DNA of 64,000 nt from JAUSIF01 sp963711595 (GCA_963711595.1 CAVQER010000005.1:186001-250000); one strand, 5' to 3'. Counted from the stretch's first letter, positions 35,854-46,403 are shown. Program-made: numbers and translations. The notes: a model not told the origin generated them from the letters alone.

Positions 35854-36679
35854 ATGTCGAGACGTGCGACCAGCCCGGACGTCGACGCAACCGCGACCGT
35901 CCTCCGCGAGGATCGCGAGGGCGTGGCACTCGTCATACTCAACCGGCCCGAGGCGCGGAATGCCTTGTCAGAGGACATGCTCGCCGCGCTGGGAGGGGAT
36001 TCTCGCGTCTTTGCGCGAAGACACTACGGTTCGCGCAGTCGTGCTGGCATCCAACGGACCTGCCTTCTGCGCCGGCCACGACCTCAAGGAGGCGACCGCA
36101 CATCGCAATGACCGCGACCGCGGCCGGGCGTATTTTCAGCAGAACTTCGAAACAAGTGCCGCGCTGATGCAGGCACTGGTCGACCTGCCTCAGCCGGTGA
36201 TCGCTGCCGTCCAGGGAATGGCAACCGCCGCCGGCTGCCAGCTCGTCGCTGCATGCGATCTCATCGTCGCCTCCGAAGCTGCCCGGTTCTGCACACCCGG
36301 AGTCGATATCGGACTTTTCTGTGCGATCCCGGCCGTACCCCTGTCGCGCAAGGTGGCGCCCGGTCACGCACTCGAGATGCTGCTGACGGGCGAGCCGATC
36401 GGCGCCGAGCGCGCGCGCGAAATCGGCCTCGTCAATCGCGTGGTACCGCTGGGCCGCGAGCGCGAGGAAGCAATCGCTCTTGCGCGTGTCGTAGCGTCCA
36501 AATCGTCCTATGTTCAGAGGATCGGCAAGGAGAGCTTCTATAAGCAGCGCGAGTTGCCCCTCGCTGAAGCCTTCGAGTTGACCACGCGTGTCATGACCGA
36601 AAACATGATGGCGCGCGATGCCGAGGAAGGAATCGGCGCCTTCGTCGAGAAGCGCACGCCGAAATGGGAAGACCGTTGA
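35854..36679 (+). CDS. Enoyl-CoA hydratase/isomerase family protein, frame broken once
   Basis: Crotonase-fold enzyme of about 274 aa once corrected. The first frame (ATG at 35854) has VALVILNRPEARNALSEDML. After LAAL it is lost, and the family text continues in another frame with ILASLREDTTVRAVVLASNG, AFCAGHDLKE (oxyanion hole), AVQGMATAAGCQLVAACDL and FCTPGVDIGLFC. One G is surplus near 35992 (GGGAGGGG). The exact substrate cannot be told from sequence. The stop overlaps the next gene by 16 bases. Confidence 0.9.
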
Positions 36680-37215
36680 GCCACGATAGCTACGACGACG
36701 AACGCATTCGCGGCATTCTCGACTCGGTAAAGACCGTCGCGGTCGTCGGCGCGAGTCACGGCGACGACAAGCCGAGCATGTTCGTCGTGAAGTACCTGAG
36801 CGATCGCGGCTACCAGGTTTTCCCGATCAATCCGGGACGCGCAGGCAAGCAGGTCGCCAACGTCCACGCCTATGCGCGCCTCAAGGACGTACCTAAGCCG
36901 ATCGACATGATCGACGTGTTCCGCCGCTCGGATCGGGTCGGTGAGATCCTCGATGAGGCGCTTGAGCTCTCGCCCCGTCCGAAGGTTTTCTGGATGCAGC
37001 TCGGCGTGCGGAACGACGAAGTGGCCGCCCGCGCCGAGGCTGCCGGCATGACGGTCATCATGGACCGCTGTCCCAAGATCGAATACGGCCGCCTGTCCCG
37101 CGAGATCAATTGGGTCGGCGTGAACACGCGTACGCTGTCGTCCAAGAAACCACAGCGGCTGTCCGGCGGCGTGCAACGCCTCCGCCTAGGTCCCGGCGCC
37201 AAACCCGGCCGTTGA
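36664..37215 (+). CDS. CoA-binding domain protein (YccU-like)
   Basis: 183-aa protein with a single Rossmann-type CoA-binding domain: ILDSVKTVAVVGASHGDDKPSMF near the start, QVFPINPGRAGKQV, and IDMIDVFRRSDRVGEILDEAL. Cys134-type text VIMDRCPKIEYGRL near the end is typical of the family. The start could be the ATG at 36664 or the TTG at 36676 (after the hydratase stop). Related proteins bind CoA and may act in redox or acylation control; the role is not established. It is probably co-transcribed with the hydratase. Confidence 0.88.
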   Translation: MGRPLSHDSYDDERIRGILDSVKTVAVVGASHGDDKPSMFVVKYLSDRGYQVFPINPGRAGKQVANVHAYARLKDVPKPIDMIDVFRRSDRVGEILDEALELSPRPKVFWMQLGVRNDEVAARAEAAGMTVIMDRCPKIEYGRLSREINWVGVNTRTLSSKKPQRLSGGVQRLRLGPGAKPGR

Positions 37216-37288
37216 CGTCCCTCCCCGCCGAGCGTAAATAACGGGAAATTTCCGATTTTAGTCTGAAATCACAGATTCTAGGTGGGTA

Positions 37289-38602
37289 ATGGACAAACCA
37301 GCCAAGGATACCGCTGCGGTCGTGAACAAACGCGACCCGGGCTTCGCGACCCTCGCCGTTCATGCGGGCGCCCAGCCAGATCCGACGACCGGCGCACGGG
37401 CGACGCCGATCTACCAAACTACCTCCTTCGTGTTCGACGACGTCGAACACGCGGCGCAGCTGTTTGGGCTTCAGACCTTCGGCAACATTTACAGCCGTAT
37501 CGGCAATCCAACCTGCAACGTGCTGGAGGAGCGCATCGCCGCGCTCGAAGGCGGCACCGCCGCCCTCTCCGTAGCTTCCGGTCACGCTGCGCAGATGAAC
37601 GTCTTCCATCTGCTGATGACGCCGGGAGATGAATTCGTCGCTGCGAAAAAGCTCTACGGGGGCTCGATCAATCAGTTCAACCATTCCTTCAAGGCTTTCG
37701 GCTGGAACGTGCGATGGGCCGACCCTGACGACATCTCGACGTTCGAAAAGGCGATCACGCCCAAGACCAAGCTGATCTTCATCGAGTTGATCGCAAACCC
37801 CGGCGGCATCATCACCGACATCGAGGCGATCGCGCGCGTCGCGCGGAAGGCGAACATCCCGCTCATCGTCGACAACACGCTTGCCACGCCCTACCTCTGC
37901 CGGCCGTTTGATTTCGGCGCCGACATCGTCGTGCATTCAGCGACGAAATTCCTCGGCGGCCACGGCAATTCGATCGGCGGCCTGCTGGTCGACGGCGGCA
38001 AGTTCAAGTGGGCGGGCGACGAGCGCTACCCGATGATCTCGAAACCACGTCCCGAGTATCAGGGCATCGTGATGGCGGAGACCTTCGGCAACTTCGGCTT
38101 CGCCATCGCCGCGCGCGTTCTTTCGCTCCGCGATCTCGGCCCGGCGCTCTCCCCGTTCAACGCCTTCCTGATCATCACCGGCATCGAGACGCTCCCGCTC
38201 CGCATGCAGAAGCACTGCGACAACACGCTTGCGGTCGCAAAATTTCTTGCCGGCCACAAAGCGGTGAAGTGGGTGAGCTATGCCGGATTGCCGAGCGACC
38301 CCACGCACAAGCTGGCGAAGAAGTACTGCCCCAAGGGGGCAGGAGCCGTGCTCACGCTCGGCCTCAAAGGCGGGTACGACGCAGGCGTGAGGCTGGTGTC
38401 AGACGTCCAGCTGTTCTCGCATCTGGCAAATATAGGTGATACGCGCTCTCTCATCATTCATCCGGCGTCAACGACGCACCGGCAGCTCAGTGACGAGCAA
38501 AAGGTCGCCGCCGGAGCAGGTCCCGAGGTCGTACGGCTTTCGATCGGCATCGAGGACGTCGAGGACTTGATCGCGGATCTCGATCAGGGCTTGGCGGCCT
38601 GA
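37289..38602 (+). CDS. metY: O-acetylhomoserine aminocarboxypropyltransferase
   Basis: PLP enzyme of 437 aa that makes homocysteine (or methionine) from O-acetylhomoserine and sulfide. It has the Cys/Met-metabolism family layout: FATLAVHAGAQPDPTTGARA, IYSRIGNPTCNVLEERIAAL, VDNTLATPYLCRPFDFGADI, and the PLP lysine in HSATKFLGGHGNSIGG (about residue 211). The length and the LRMQKHCDNTLAVAKFL region favour O-acetylhomoserine sulfhydrylase over cystathionine synthase. It converges on ctaA with a 19-base overlap of 3' ends. Confidence 0.93.
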   Translation: MDKPAKDTAAVVNKRDPGFATLAVHAGAQPDPTTGARATPIYQTTSFVFDDVEHAAQLFGLQTFGNIYSRIGNPTCNVLEERIAALEGGTAALSVASGHAAQMNVFHLLMTPGDEFVAAKKLYGGSINQFNHSFKAFGWNVRWADPDDISTFEKAITPKTKLIFIELIANPGGIITDIEAIARVARKANIPLIVDNTLATPYLCRPFDFGADIVVHSATKFLGGHGNSIGGLLVDGGKFKWAGDERYPMISKPRPEYQGIVMAETFGNFGFAIAARVLSLRDLGPALSPFNAFLIITGIETLPLRMQKHCDNTLAVAKFLAGHKAVKWVSYAGLPSDPTHKLAKKYCPKGAGAVLTLGLKGGYDAGVRLVSDVQLFSHLANIGDTRSLIIHPASTTHRQLSDEQKVAAGAGPEVVRLSIGIEDVEDLIADLDQGLAA

Positions 38603-39627
38603 GGCACCATGCGCGCCAGGTGAATTGTCGCAGCCACAAGAACGACCAGCGCACCGAATTGGTGCGCGAGCGCGAGTGGAAGCGGCGAAGCTTGTAGCAA
38701 GGTGATCACGCCAAGCATCGCTTGGCCGGTCACCAGTGCGAACACGATCACCGCCTGTGCCGCCACGGGATACGGTCCAGTCCGTTGCGCATCGATTGCG
38801 TGAATGAGCGACGCGACAATCAGCACGTACGCGACCATTCGATGGTCGAACTGCACGGTCATCACGTTCTCGAAGAAGTTTCGCCACAGCGGAGCGACCG
38901 TAAACAATTGGTCTGCCGACGGAATCAACCGGCCATCCATTAACGGCCAGGTATTGAACGTGAGCCCTGCCCCGGTCTTGGCCACGAGCGCACCGAGAAA
39001 AATTTGCACCAGCACGAGCACGAGAAGGACCGAGCCGCCCCAACAGGTCCGGCTCTTCGTCGCATGGCGCACGCCCCGCAAACCCGTCGCGATCGCAACG
39101 ATCGCCGAAAGGATCACGCAGGCGAGCGTCAGGTGAATGGCCAGCCGATACTGACTGACGTCGATCCGCCCGCTGAGCCCCGACGCCACCATCCACCATC
39201 CAATCACACCCTGAATGCCCCCGAGCACGAATAGCCCGCCAAGCTTCCAGGACAGCGTGCGATCAATCGCTCCTCTCGCCCAGAACACGCCGAAGGGAAT
39301 GATGAAGGCGAAGCCGATCAGCCGGCCGAGCAGCCGGTGCGTCCACTCCCACCAATAGATGAATTTGAGACCCTCGAGCGTCATGTCCGGATTGAGCGCA
39401 AGGAACTGCGGAATCATCCGGTAGCGCTCGAACTCTGCCTCCCACCCCGCTTCGTCGAGCGGCGGAAGAATTCCCGAAATCGGGCGCCATTCGGTGATCG
39501 ACAGGCCCGAACCGGTGAGCCGCGTCGCGCCGCCGACGATTACGGTCGCAGCGACGATTGCGGCCACGATCCACAGCCAAATGCGCACCGGGCGCATGCT
39601 CTCGCCCGTCATCCCGTGGCGCGACAT
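38584..39627 (-). CDS. ctaA: Haem A synthase (Cox15/CtaA)
   Basis: Membrane enzyme that converts haem O to haem A for cytochrome aa3-type oxidases. The ATG at 39627 gives 347 aa with eight helices. The four haem-ligand histidines are in YWWEWTHRLLGRLIG, LAIHLTLACVIL, VQFDHRMVAYVL and LALAHQFGALVVL. The type-2 signature LTGSGLSITEWRPISGILPP is at the N-terminus. A TTG start nine codons earlier is open but unlikely. Confidence 0.94.
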   Translation of the reverse strand: MSRHGMTGESMRPVRIWLWIVAAIVAATVIVGGATRLTGSGLSITEWRPISGILPPLDEAGWEAEFERYRMIPQFLALNPDMTLEGLKFIYWWEWTHRLLGRLIGFAFIIPFGVFWARGAIDRTLSWKLGGLFVLGGIQGVIGWWMVASGLSGRIDVSQYRLAIHLTLACVILSAIVAIATGLRGVRHATKSRTCWGGSVLLVLVLVQIFLGALVAKTGAGLTFNTWPLMDGRLIPSADQLFTVAPLWRNFFENVMTVQFDHRMVAYVLIVASLIHAIDAQRTGPYPVAAQAVIVFALVTGQAMLGVITLLQASPLPLALAHQFGALVVLVAATIHLARMVPQAAKP

Positions 39628-39735
39628 CTGCTCTCGCCTCACCCGCGTTTCCAACCGGTTGCGCGAGGGATATAGAGCGGTTCGAAGGCGGGCAACCGGA
39701 CCCCTCGCCGCGCCTGCAGCCGTTTGGATTCAAGG

Positions 39736-39939
39736 ATGCGCGCGCGAACCCGAAAGCTGATCGGAGCGGTTGGCCTTTTGGCGCTCGTGATTTTTTGGCC
39801 GCTGCTGACGCTCGCGCTCGGATCTTCCAACATCTCTCGCTACTACGCGGCGGCGCAGGTCGTCTTCTTCTTGGTGTTCGGCCTTCTGTGGTTGATCCCG
39901 GCGGTATTTCTGATCCGCTGGATGCAGCGACCGGACTAA
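39736..39939 (+). CDS. DUF2842 small membrane protein
   Basis: 67 aa from the ATG at 39736 (MRARTRKLIGAVGLLALVIF). Two transmembrane helices (about 9-29 and 42-62) and a short charged end (IRWMQRPD). The arrangement matches the alphaproteobacterial DUF2842 family next to ctaA. Function unknown; a link to cytochrome oxidase assembly is inferred from position only. The 3' end overlaps the convergent deacetylase gene by four bases. Confidence 0.85.
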   Translation: MRARTRKLIGAVGLLALVIFWPLLTLALGSSNISRYYAAAQVVFFLVFGLLWLIPAVFLIRWMQRPD

Positions 39940-40982
39940 GCCGCCGCCTCATAGGCCTGCCGGCGCAACACGAGGGGCACTCCGGACATCAATACGTCCA
40001 GGTATCGAAGCGCCTGAAAGTTCCCGTTGACGGAGATCCGCGGTAGCGCCGCGAGATGATCGCGATGTTTCGGCACGACGACCGCCGGCCTCGTTGTGAC
40101 GGCAGTCTTGAAGCCCAGTTCCGCTGCGATCGCGAACTCACGCCGTCCGCTATCCCCATAGGGATACGCGAAGTGTTCGGGCCTCTTGCCAAGGCTCGCC
40201 TCTATCACCTCGGCGCTTCGCTGCATTTCCGAGCGCGCGACCCTGTCCGTGACCTTTGTGAGAAAGCAATGGCTGATCGTGTGCGCACCGATCGTACAAA
40301 GCGGATCGTTGGCTATGTGCGCGATCTCTGCCCAGCCCATGCACAACTCGCCCACGGGCGCCTTCATGTCGACGCCGTAACGCGCGCAGATGTCGCGCAC
40401 GGCGCGACGGAGGGATTCCTCTTCTGGAATCGAGCGTAGCCACCAATAGACCTCGTGGAACGCGCTGCGCTTCCGCGACGGTCCGACACAATCGAAGAAC
40501 CGGCTGTTGCCGTCCATCTCGATCACCAGCCGATCCGTTTTCGCAACGACGCGTTCCAGTGCGACCCACCACAGTTCGCCCAATCGGTCCGGGAAACTGG
40601 TCGCGACGTACAGCGCAAACGGCACCTCGTGCCGCCGCAGCACGGGCAATGCGTGCTCGAGATTGTCGCGGTACCCGTCGTCGAATGTCAGTGCGACGAA
40701 CCGGCGGCTGAAATCGCGCTCCACCAGACGCCGCCGCACTTCGTCCATACTGACTAAATCGAGCTTGCGAGCACGCAAGTGTCCGATCATGCGATCGAGA
40801 AACTGCGGCGAGATCTCCAGAATGCTGTTCGGCTGAAACGCGCCGTTCTTTGGCGGACGGACGTGATGGAGCGTGAGAATTGCCCCTACGCCGCTGAACA
40901 GCGCCCGCAGCGCGTAGTGCGCGCCGGAAAAGTACAGGGCTTCGAGCCCAGTTCGATAGGCAGCGTAACGCAAATCCGGCAT
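39936..40982 (-). CDS. Polysaccharide deacetylase (NodB-homology) family protein
   Basis: 348-aa protein with the NodB/CE4 motifs: ALTFDDGYRDN (catalytic and metal Asp pair, about residue 98), GAHTISHCFL (metal histidines HxxxH, about 238) and FAYPYGDSGRREF (about 273). No signal peptide is visible, so it may act in the cytoplasm or be membrane-associated through the N-terminal helix ALRALFSGVGAIL. It lies at the edge of the exopolysaccharide locus and probably removes acetyl groups from the repeat unit or polymer. Confidence 0.9.
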   Translation of the reverse strand: MPDLRYAAYRTGLEALYFSGAHYALRALFSGVGAILTLHHVRPPKNGAFQPNSILEISPQFLDRMIGHLRARKLDLVSMDEVRRRLVERDFSRRFVALTFDDGYRDNLEHALPVLRRHEVPFALYVATSFPDRLGELWWVALERVVAKTDRLVIEMDGNSRFFDCVGPSRKRSAFHEVYWWLRSIPEEESLRRAVRDICARYGVDMKAPVGELCMGWAEIAHIANDPLCTIGAHTISHCFLTKVTDRVARSEMQRSAEVIEASLGKRPEHFAYPYGDSGRREFAIAAELGFKTAVTTRPAVVVPKHRDHLAALPRISVNGNFQALRYLDVLMSGVPLVLRRQAYEAAA

Positions 40983-41080
40983 TGCCCCGTCGGTTTCAGC
41001 TTGTCCGCAAGCGATCTATCCGCCGACATATTAAGATTTCTTTGTCCGGGCAATGCCGAACGGCGGGTCGAAGCAACAAT

Positions 41081-43190
41081 TCAGGCAGCTGCTCGCGGTG
41101 ATGTTTTTGTCCGAATGTGACCGCCGACGGTCGCGACCGCCACATTCGCGAACCCGCGCGCCGCCAAGGCATCGAATACAGCAGCTTCCCCAACCTCGTT
41201 GCCTTCCTCAGAGACTAGGACGACACCGCGCGCGAAGCGAGCAAGCCGCGCACCACCTTCGATCGCCGCCAGACGCGGGACGAAGAGTACGACGTGATCA
41301 TACGTCTGCGACAGCGCACCGAGGATGATTCCGAGTTCGATCGCCAGCAAGCAATGCGGCGGTGTCGCGGATACCGCGACCGACCGGGATGACATGGATG
41401 CGTGAACCCGGATCGCGCTGAATCACCTCGCCGAATAAAGCGACGCCGAACAGGAGGTCGGCGAAGCCTGCGGCACTACGATCCAATTCGGCACCCGCGG
41501 CCGGGGCCGCACCGACCGTGCAATCAAGAAACAGCACGCGCGCCCCTCGCCCGAGTTCACGGGCGAGCGCGATCGCGACGCTCGGCGCGCGATCGCCGCC
41601 ATCCGCCGAAGTCACGACCAGTATCCCCCTTCCGCGATTGCGCACGTGCTCGGCCAGCGCCGCGAGTTCGCGCTCCTGGTTTGGCGCTGCATTGGGCGCG
41701 CCGATCCATGCCTTCGGGGCAGCAGCCGGCAGTTCGGTTGGCAGCGCAGGCACCATTGCTCCTGCGTCCCGCATGGGATTCCCGGACAACAGTTCGATGA
41801 GCGAGACGAGCGTAACCGCGCACATCATAGTCGCGAACGTGACGATGAGAATGATCGGCAACCTCTTGGGGAAGTACGGCGTCGGTGACGGTATGGCCCG
41901 CGACAACACGCGAGCATCCGCCGGAACCGCATCGGGGCCCTCACGGGCGCTCAAATCGCGGTAACGCGAAAGGTAGGATTCCAGCAAGTCGCGCCGCGAT
42001 TTCGCTTCGCGCTCCAGCGCACGCATCTGCACATCCTCGACCCCGAGCGCCGACGCTTGCTTCTTGACCTGGTCGAGGTTGCCGGACAGCGTCTCCACCC
42101 GCGCACCCGCTATGCGCGCGTCGTTCTCCAGGCTGCGCACGAGCTTCTCCGCTTCGCTCCGTGTCTGCGCCTCGAGATCCGCGATCTGGGCTTTTAATTC
42201 CTTGATGCGCGGATGCTGCTCCAGCAGTGTTGACGACTGCTCCGCCAATTGTCCCTTCAAGGTCACGCGCTGCTCGTTGAGACGCCGGATCAGCTCGGAA
42301 TTGACGATATCAGACGCTTCAATCGGCCGACCGGTACGAAGCATCTCGCGGATCATTCGCGCCTTCGTCTCCGCATCCGCCCGCTGCGTGCGTGCCTGCA
42401 CCAGTTGTGTATTCGCCTCGCCGAGCTGCTGCGCGCTGAGCGAGGTGTTGTTATTGCCAATATACAGATCCGATTTTCCCCGAAACGACTCGACGCGCGC
42501 TTCCGCTTCGGCGACTTGCGGGCGCAACTGGTCGATCTCGCTGGCAAGCCAGCTGCTGGTCTGCCGCATCGATTCCTGCTTAGCCTTGCGCTGGAAATCG
42601 AGCAGTCGATCGGCAACTGCATTCGCGACTTCCGCAGCCAACAACGCACTTTCCGAACGGAAGTCGATCGCGATCACGCGCGAGCGCTCAACCTGGTAGA
42701 CGGTGAGCCGCTCATGAAATCGTTCGAGCACCCGCTCATCCAGAGACGTCCGGGACGGGTCGCGGGCGAGACCAACCAGACTCAGTAACGCGTAGATCGG
42801 CGATCCTGCCGCCGGATTGAACTCGGGGCGCTCGCTGAGCTTGAGATCGCGAATGACTTCGCGCGCGAGGTCGCGCGAATAGGCGAGCTGTACCTGGCTC
42901 TGGACCGCCTCTGCGTCCATGAGCGGCCGGTCCCGCTCACCCAATCGGTCGCCGAGCTCAGGACGGTTGTAGGCTGTTTCGCGATTCTCGATCAGCACGA
43001 GCGCCTCGGATCGATACACCGGGGTCGCAAGCATGACGAAGACCGTGGCGGCGAGCGCCGCCAGGGCGGTCGGGATCAGAATCCAGCGCCGCTTTCGCCA
43101 AAGCGCGTCGCCGAGCGCAGCAAGGTCGAACTGACCGTCAATGGCCGCGGCCGAGCGCACTTCGACGCCGCTCGCACTGTCGCGTCGCAT
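41081..43190 (-). CDS. Polysaccharide co-polymerase (GumC/Wzc-like) with degenerate kinase domain; frame broken once
   Basis: Chain-length/export protein of about 702 aa from the ATG at 43190. The N-terminal Wzz domain (FDLAALGDALWRKRRWILIP, first helix) is followed by a long periplasmic coiled coil (about 190-420), the GNVR segment ALEREAKSRRDLLESYLSRY and a second helix (ILIVTFATMMCAVTLVSL). The cytoplasmic end resembles BY-kinases, but the Walker A is replaced by TSADGGDRAPSVAIALAREL (no GKS/T) and there is no C-terminal tyrosine cluster. The family text then switches frame at 41351-41354 (RDTAALLA to IELGIILGALSQTYDHVVLF). One surplus base is the likely cause. Confidence 0.87.
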
Positions 43191-43364
43191 GAATGACCTC
43201 GCATACGAACCGGACCGCCCGGCGAGCAGCACCGCGCATAAGAAATCATTAAGGTTGCCATCGTGTTAACCGGACTCTTTCCCTTCCCGAGTGTCCCATT
43301 CGTCCAACCTTTTCTTGAAGTTTCTCAGCCAGTTTGCTGCCCCGGGCCGAGGGTGCGGAACAGA

Positions 43365-44627
43365 ATGAGCAAGTCATCGATCGCAACGCTCGCTGCCTAC
43401 TCCCGGCACATCGTCGAGCCGATTCAGCGACCGACGTCACCGCCGCTCGAAGCGGCCAGCGTCGCAGTGCCGGGGCTTCGCCTGGCGCTCTACGACGAGC
43501 TTGCCGCTATCGAACCGGTATGGCGCCAGCTCGAGCCGAACGCCAATTGCACCGTCTTCCAGAATTTCGACTATCTCGCCGCCTGGCAGCGTCACATTGG
43601 GCCCCACGAAAACGCGACGCCAGCGATCGTTTCGATCCATGGTCCGAACAGCGTGATCGCGATCCTCCCGCTTGCCGTCACCGGTCGATCAGTCCGAAGG
43701 TTGACATGGCTCGGCCAGGATCTCTGCGACTATCCTGGACCGCTGCTGGCTCGCGACTTCGCCGGATCGCTGCCCACACCCCGCTTCAATGCGTTGTGGC
43801 GGGAGATCGTCGCTTTGATCCGGCGCAACCCGCGGCTGCGTCACGCACTGATCGATCTTCGCAAGATGTCGGCCGCGGTCGGCACTCAGGCAAACCCATT
43901 CGTAGACCTGCCCTTGTCGCTTCACGCAAGTGAAGCCTACGTAGCGACACTGTTGCCGCGCTGGGACGAATTCTACGAACGCCGCCGCTCCGCCAAGGCA
44001 CGCCGCCACGACCGGTCTAAACTGAAGCGGCTCGCCGAGCTTGGCGCCCTGGACCTTGTCTCGCCCGAGAGCGCTGACAAGGCTGCCCATCTGCTTGAGG
44101 CTCTCTTCGCGCAAAAATCCGAGACGTTTGCACGCAAGGGGATCGCCGACGTTTTCCGGCGTCGAGGCTATCGCGAGTTCTTTCGCGACCTCGTATCCAA
44201 CCCGCGCACCCGCGAGTTCACCCATGTCAGCGAACTGCGCGTGGGGGCTTCCGCCGCTGCGATAAGTTTTGGTCTCGAGTACCGAAGCCGCTATTTCTTG
44301 TACCTCGTCAGCTATGACGAATTGTTTTCGCGTTTCAGTCCCGGAGCGATCCACCTCAACGCCCTGCTGCGTCGGGCGATCGAACGCGGACTTCACGAGT
44401 TCGATTTTCTCGTCGGCCTTCAGCGCCTGAAACGGGAATGGTCGGACCAACGCATCCAGCTCTACGATCACGTCGCCGGTGCGACGTTGCCAGGCCATGC
44501 CGTCGCTGCATCACTGCGGGCGTGGAGCCGCCTGAAACGGGCAATTAAGGCCAGTCCGGCCCTTTGGAACGGCTACCTCACCCTGCGTGCCTGGGTCGGA
44601 GCTCTGAAGCCTCGCGTTGGGGACTAG
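43365..44627 (+). CDS. GNAT-like acyltransferase (CelD/BcsL family)
   Basis: 420 aa from the ATG at 43365 (MSKSSIATLAAYSRHIVEPI). N-terminal half: LALYDELAAIEPVWRQLEPN and FQNFDYLAAWQRHIGP. C-terminal half: the Acetyltransf_6 domain (ELRVGASAAAISFGLEYRSR, FSPGAIHLNALLRRAIERGL, FDFLVGLQRLKREWSD). This family is found in cellulose and exopolysaccharide loci and is thought to transfer acyl or aminoacyl groups to sugars. It is divergent from the co-polymerase and upstream of the export lipoprotein gene. Exact substrate unknown. Confidence 0.88.
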   Translation: MSKSSIATLAAYSRHIVEPIQRPTSPPLEAASVAVPGLRLALYDELAAIEPVWRQLEPNANCTVFQNFDYLAAWQRHIGPHENATPAIVSIHGPNSVIAILPLAVTGRSVRRLTWLGQDLCDYPGPLLARDFAGSLPTPRFNALWREIVALIRRNPRLRHALIDLRKMSAAVGTQANPFVDLPLSLHASEAYVATLLPRWDEFYERRRSAKARRHDRSKLKRLAELGALDLVSPESADKAAHLLEALFAQKSETFARKGIADVFRRRGYREFFRDLVSNPRTREFTHVSELRVGASAAAISFGLEYRSRYFLYLVSYDELFSRFSPGAIHLNALLRRAIERGLHEFDFLVGLQRLKREWSDQRIQLYDHVAGATLPGHAVAASLRAWSRLKRAIKASPALWNGYLTLRAWVGALKPRVGD

Positions 44628-44659
44628 CCGGTCCCCCCATTGCTGAGAAATCATTAACC

Positions 44660-45262
44660 ATGCGGCCGGTAATAATTCGGCAACGATTCTGGAGCCCCAG
44701 CGCGTCTCCATGCTTTCCCGAGTTCCTGCTCGCCGTTGCCGTCGCCCTGCTGCTCGGTGGCTGCGCCACCGTGCGTGCGCCGGCCGCCGATCCTGCATTC
44801 GAATCCCCATACGTGCTCGACGCCGGCGACCGGCTTCGGGTGGTCGTGTTCGGGCAAGAAGGCCTGAGCAACTCCTACGCCGTAGACGGCGCCGGCAAGA
44901 TCGCCATGCCGCTCATCGGGCCCGTTGAGGCTCGAGGAAAGACGACAAACGAGCTCTCCAAATCGATCGGGGCCCGCTTGCGGGCGGGTTTTGTCCGCGA
45001 GCCGCATGTCGCCGTCGAAGTGGAAACGTACCGTCCCTTCTTCATTCTCGGCGAAGTGATCGCCGGCGGCCAATACGCCTACGTCAACGGCATGAGCGTC
45101 GAGACGGCAGTCGCGATCGCTGGCGGTTTCAGCCCACGTGCTCTCAAGAGCTACGCGACGGTCGGGCGCGTCGTCGACGGACTGATGGTCCATGCCACGG
45201 TTCCGATCACTTACCCGCTCCGGCCGGGCGACACAGTCACGATCGAAGAGCGGTGGTTCTGA
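44660..45262 (+). CDS. Polysaccharide export lipoprotein (Wza-like)
   Basis: 200-aa outer-membrane export protein starting MRPVIIRQRFWSP. Signal peptide with lipobox LLLGGC (Cys near residue 35). Then the Poly_export domain (SPYVLDAGDRLRVVVFGQEG, VDGAGKIAMPLIGPVEARGK) and a SLBB domain (PFFILGEVIAGGQYAYVNGM, YPLRPGDTVTIEERWF). It is shorter than E. coli Wza, as usual for rhizobial versions. It lies 32 bases after the acyltransferase gene. Confidence 0.93.
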   Translation: MRPVIIRQRFWSPSASPCFPEFLLAVAVALLLGGCATVRAPAADPAFESPYVLDAGDRLRVVVFGQEGLSNSYAVDGAGKIAMPLIGPVEARGKTTNELSKSIGARLRAGFVREPHVAVEVETYRPFFILGEVIAGGQYAYVNGMSVETAVAIAGGFSPRALKSYATVGRVVDGLMVHATVPITYPLRPGDTVTIEERWF

Positions 45263-45278
45263 TCCGGATAGGCCGTAC

Positions 45279-46403
45279 GTGAGCCGTCAGACCTTTCGCA
45301 TTCTGCACGTGATGCGGAGCCCGGTCGGCGGCCTCTTCCGCCATGTGCTCGACCTCGCGCGTGAACAGACCTCGCGTGGCCACGCCGTCGGCATTATCGC
45401 CGACAGCACGACCGGTGGTGAGCCGGCAAGCGGGGCGCTTGTGGAGATTGAACCAATATTGAATCTCGGCCTTTCACGCGTGCCGATGAGCCGCCAAGCC
45501 GGGTTGCTCGATCGCAGCGCGCTTCATCACGTTGCAAAGCGCGCCGCCGCGACAAGAGCGAATGTGATTCACGGCCATGGCGCCAAAGGCGGCGCTTATG
45601 TACGGCTCGCGAAATCAACTGCGATCCGCGTTTACACGCCACACGGGGGAAGTCTGAACTTCTCGCCGTACTCGCCGGTTGGCTTCGTTTATTTGACGAT
45701 TGAGCGCTGGCTGCGCCGTCGGACCGATCTGCTGCTGTTTGAGAGCGAGTTTGCTGAGCGAAAATTCAGGAGTTCGATTGGCGAACCGCCTTTTCACCGG
45801 GTCGTGCACAACGGAATCGGCGCGGCCGACCTCGTACCGGTCGAGCCCGATGAGGACGCAGCCGACTTCATCTACATAGGCGAAATGCTCCGGCGTAAAG
45901 GCGTGGACGTCGCAATAGACGCACTCTCACGACTTGCAGCGGGCGGCTGGAATGGCCGCGCAATCCTTTACGGCTCCGGACCCGATCGTGCATCATTCGA
46001 GCAGCGCGCCGCAGCACTTGGCCTCGTTCATCAGGTGCGTTTCGCCGGCAGCGCGAAGGCGCGTGAAGCCTTTCGCAGCGGCCGCGTGTTGCTGGTGCCC
46101 TCTCGCACAGAATCCTTGCCCTACATGGTGCTTGAGGCGATCGCAGCGAAGGTGCCCCTGATCAGCACCAACGTCGGCGGCATCCCGGAAATATACGGCC
46201 GCGACGCGCACACGTTGCTTCCGCCCGGCGATGCGAATGCACTCGCGGCTGAAATGCGTCGCTTGCAGTCCGATGGCGATCCGGAACTCATCGGCCGATT
46301 GCGCGCGCGCATCGCGAAATTTTTCTCCGTACAAAGCATGACGGACGCGATTCTCGCCGCATACGCCGAGGCGCTGGCGATGAAAGCGCCCGCATTCCCT
46401 TAG
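45279..46403 (+). CDS. Glycosyltransferase family 4-type
   Basis: GT-B fold enzyme of 374 aa, probable GTG start at 45279 (VSRQTFRILHVMRSPVGGLF), 16 bases after the export gene; a longer open frame overlaps that gene and is rejected. The donor-binding domain reads DFIYIGEMLRRKGVDVAIDAL, AILYGSGPDRASFEQRA, and the EX7E motif region SRTESLPYMVLEAIAAKVPLI. It adds a sugar to the lipid-linked repeat unit; donor and acceptor are unknown. Confidence 0.92.
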   Translation: MSRQTFRILHVMRSPVGGLFRHVLDLAREQTSRGHAVGIIADSTTGGEPASGALVEIEPILNLGLSRVPMSRQAGLLDRSALHHVAKRAAATRANVIHGHGAKGGAYVRLAKSTAIRVYTPHGGSLNFSPYSPVGFVYLTIERWLRRRTDLLLFESEFAERKFRSSIGEPPFHRVVHNGIGAADLVPVEPDEDAADFIYIGEMLRRKGVDVAIDALSRLAAGGWNGRAILYGSGPDRASFEQRAAALGLVHQVRFAGSAKAREAFRSGRVLLVPSRTESLPYMVLEAIAAKVPLISTNVGGIPEIYGRDAHTLLPPGDANALAAEMRRLQSDGDPELIGRLRARIAKFFSVQSMTDAILAAYAEALAMKAPAFP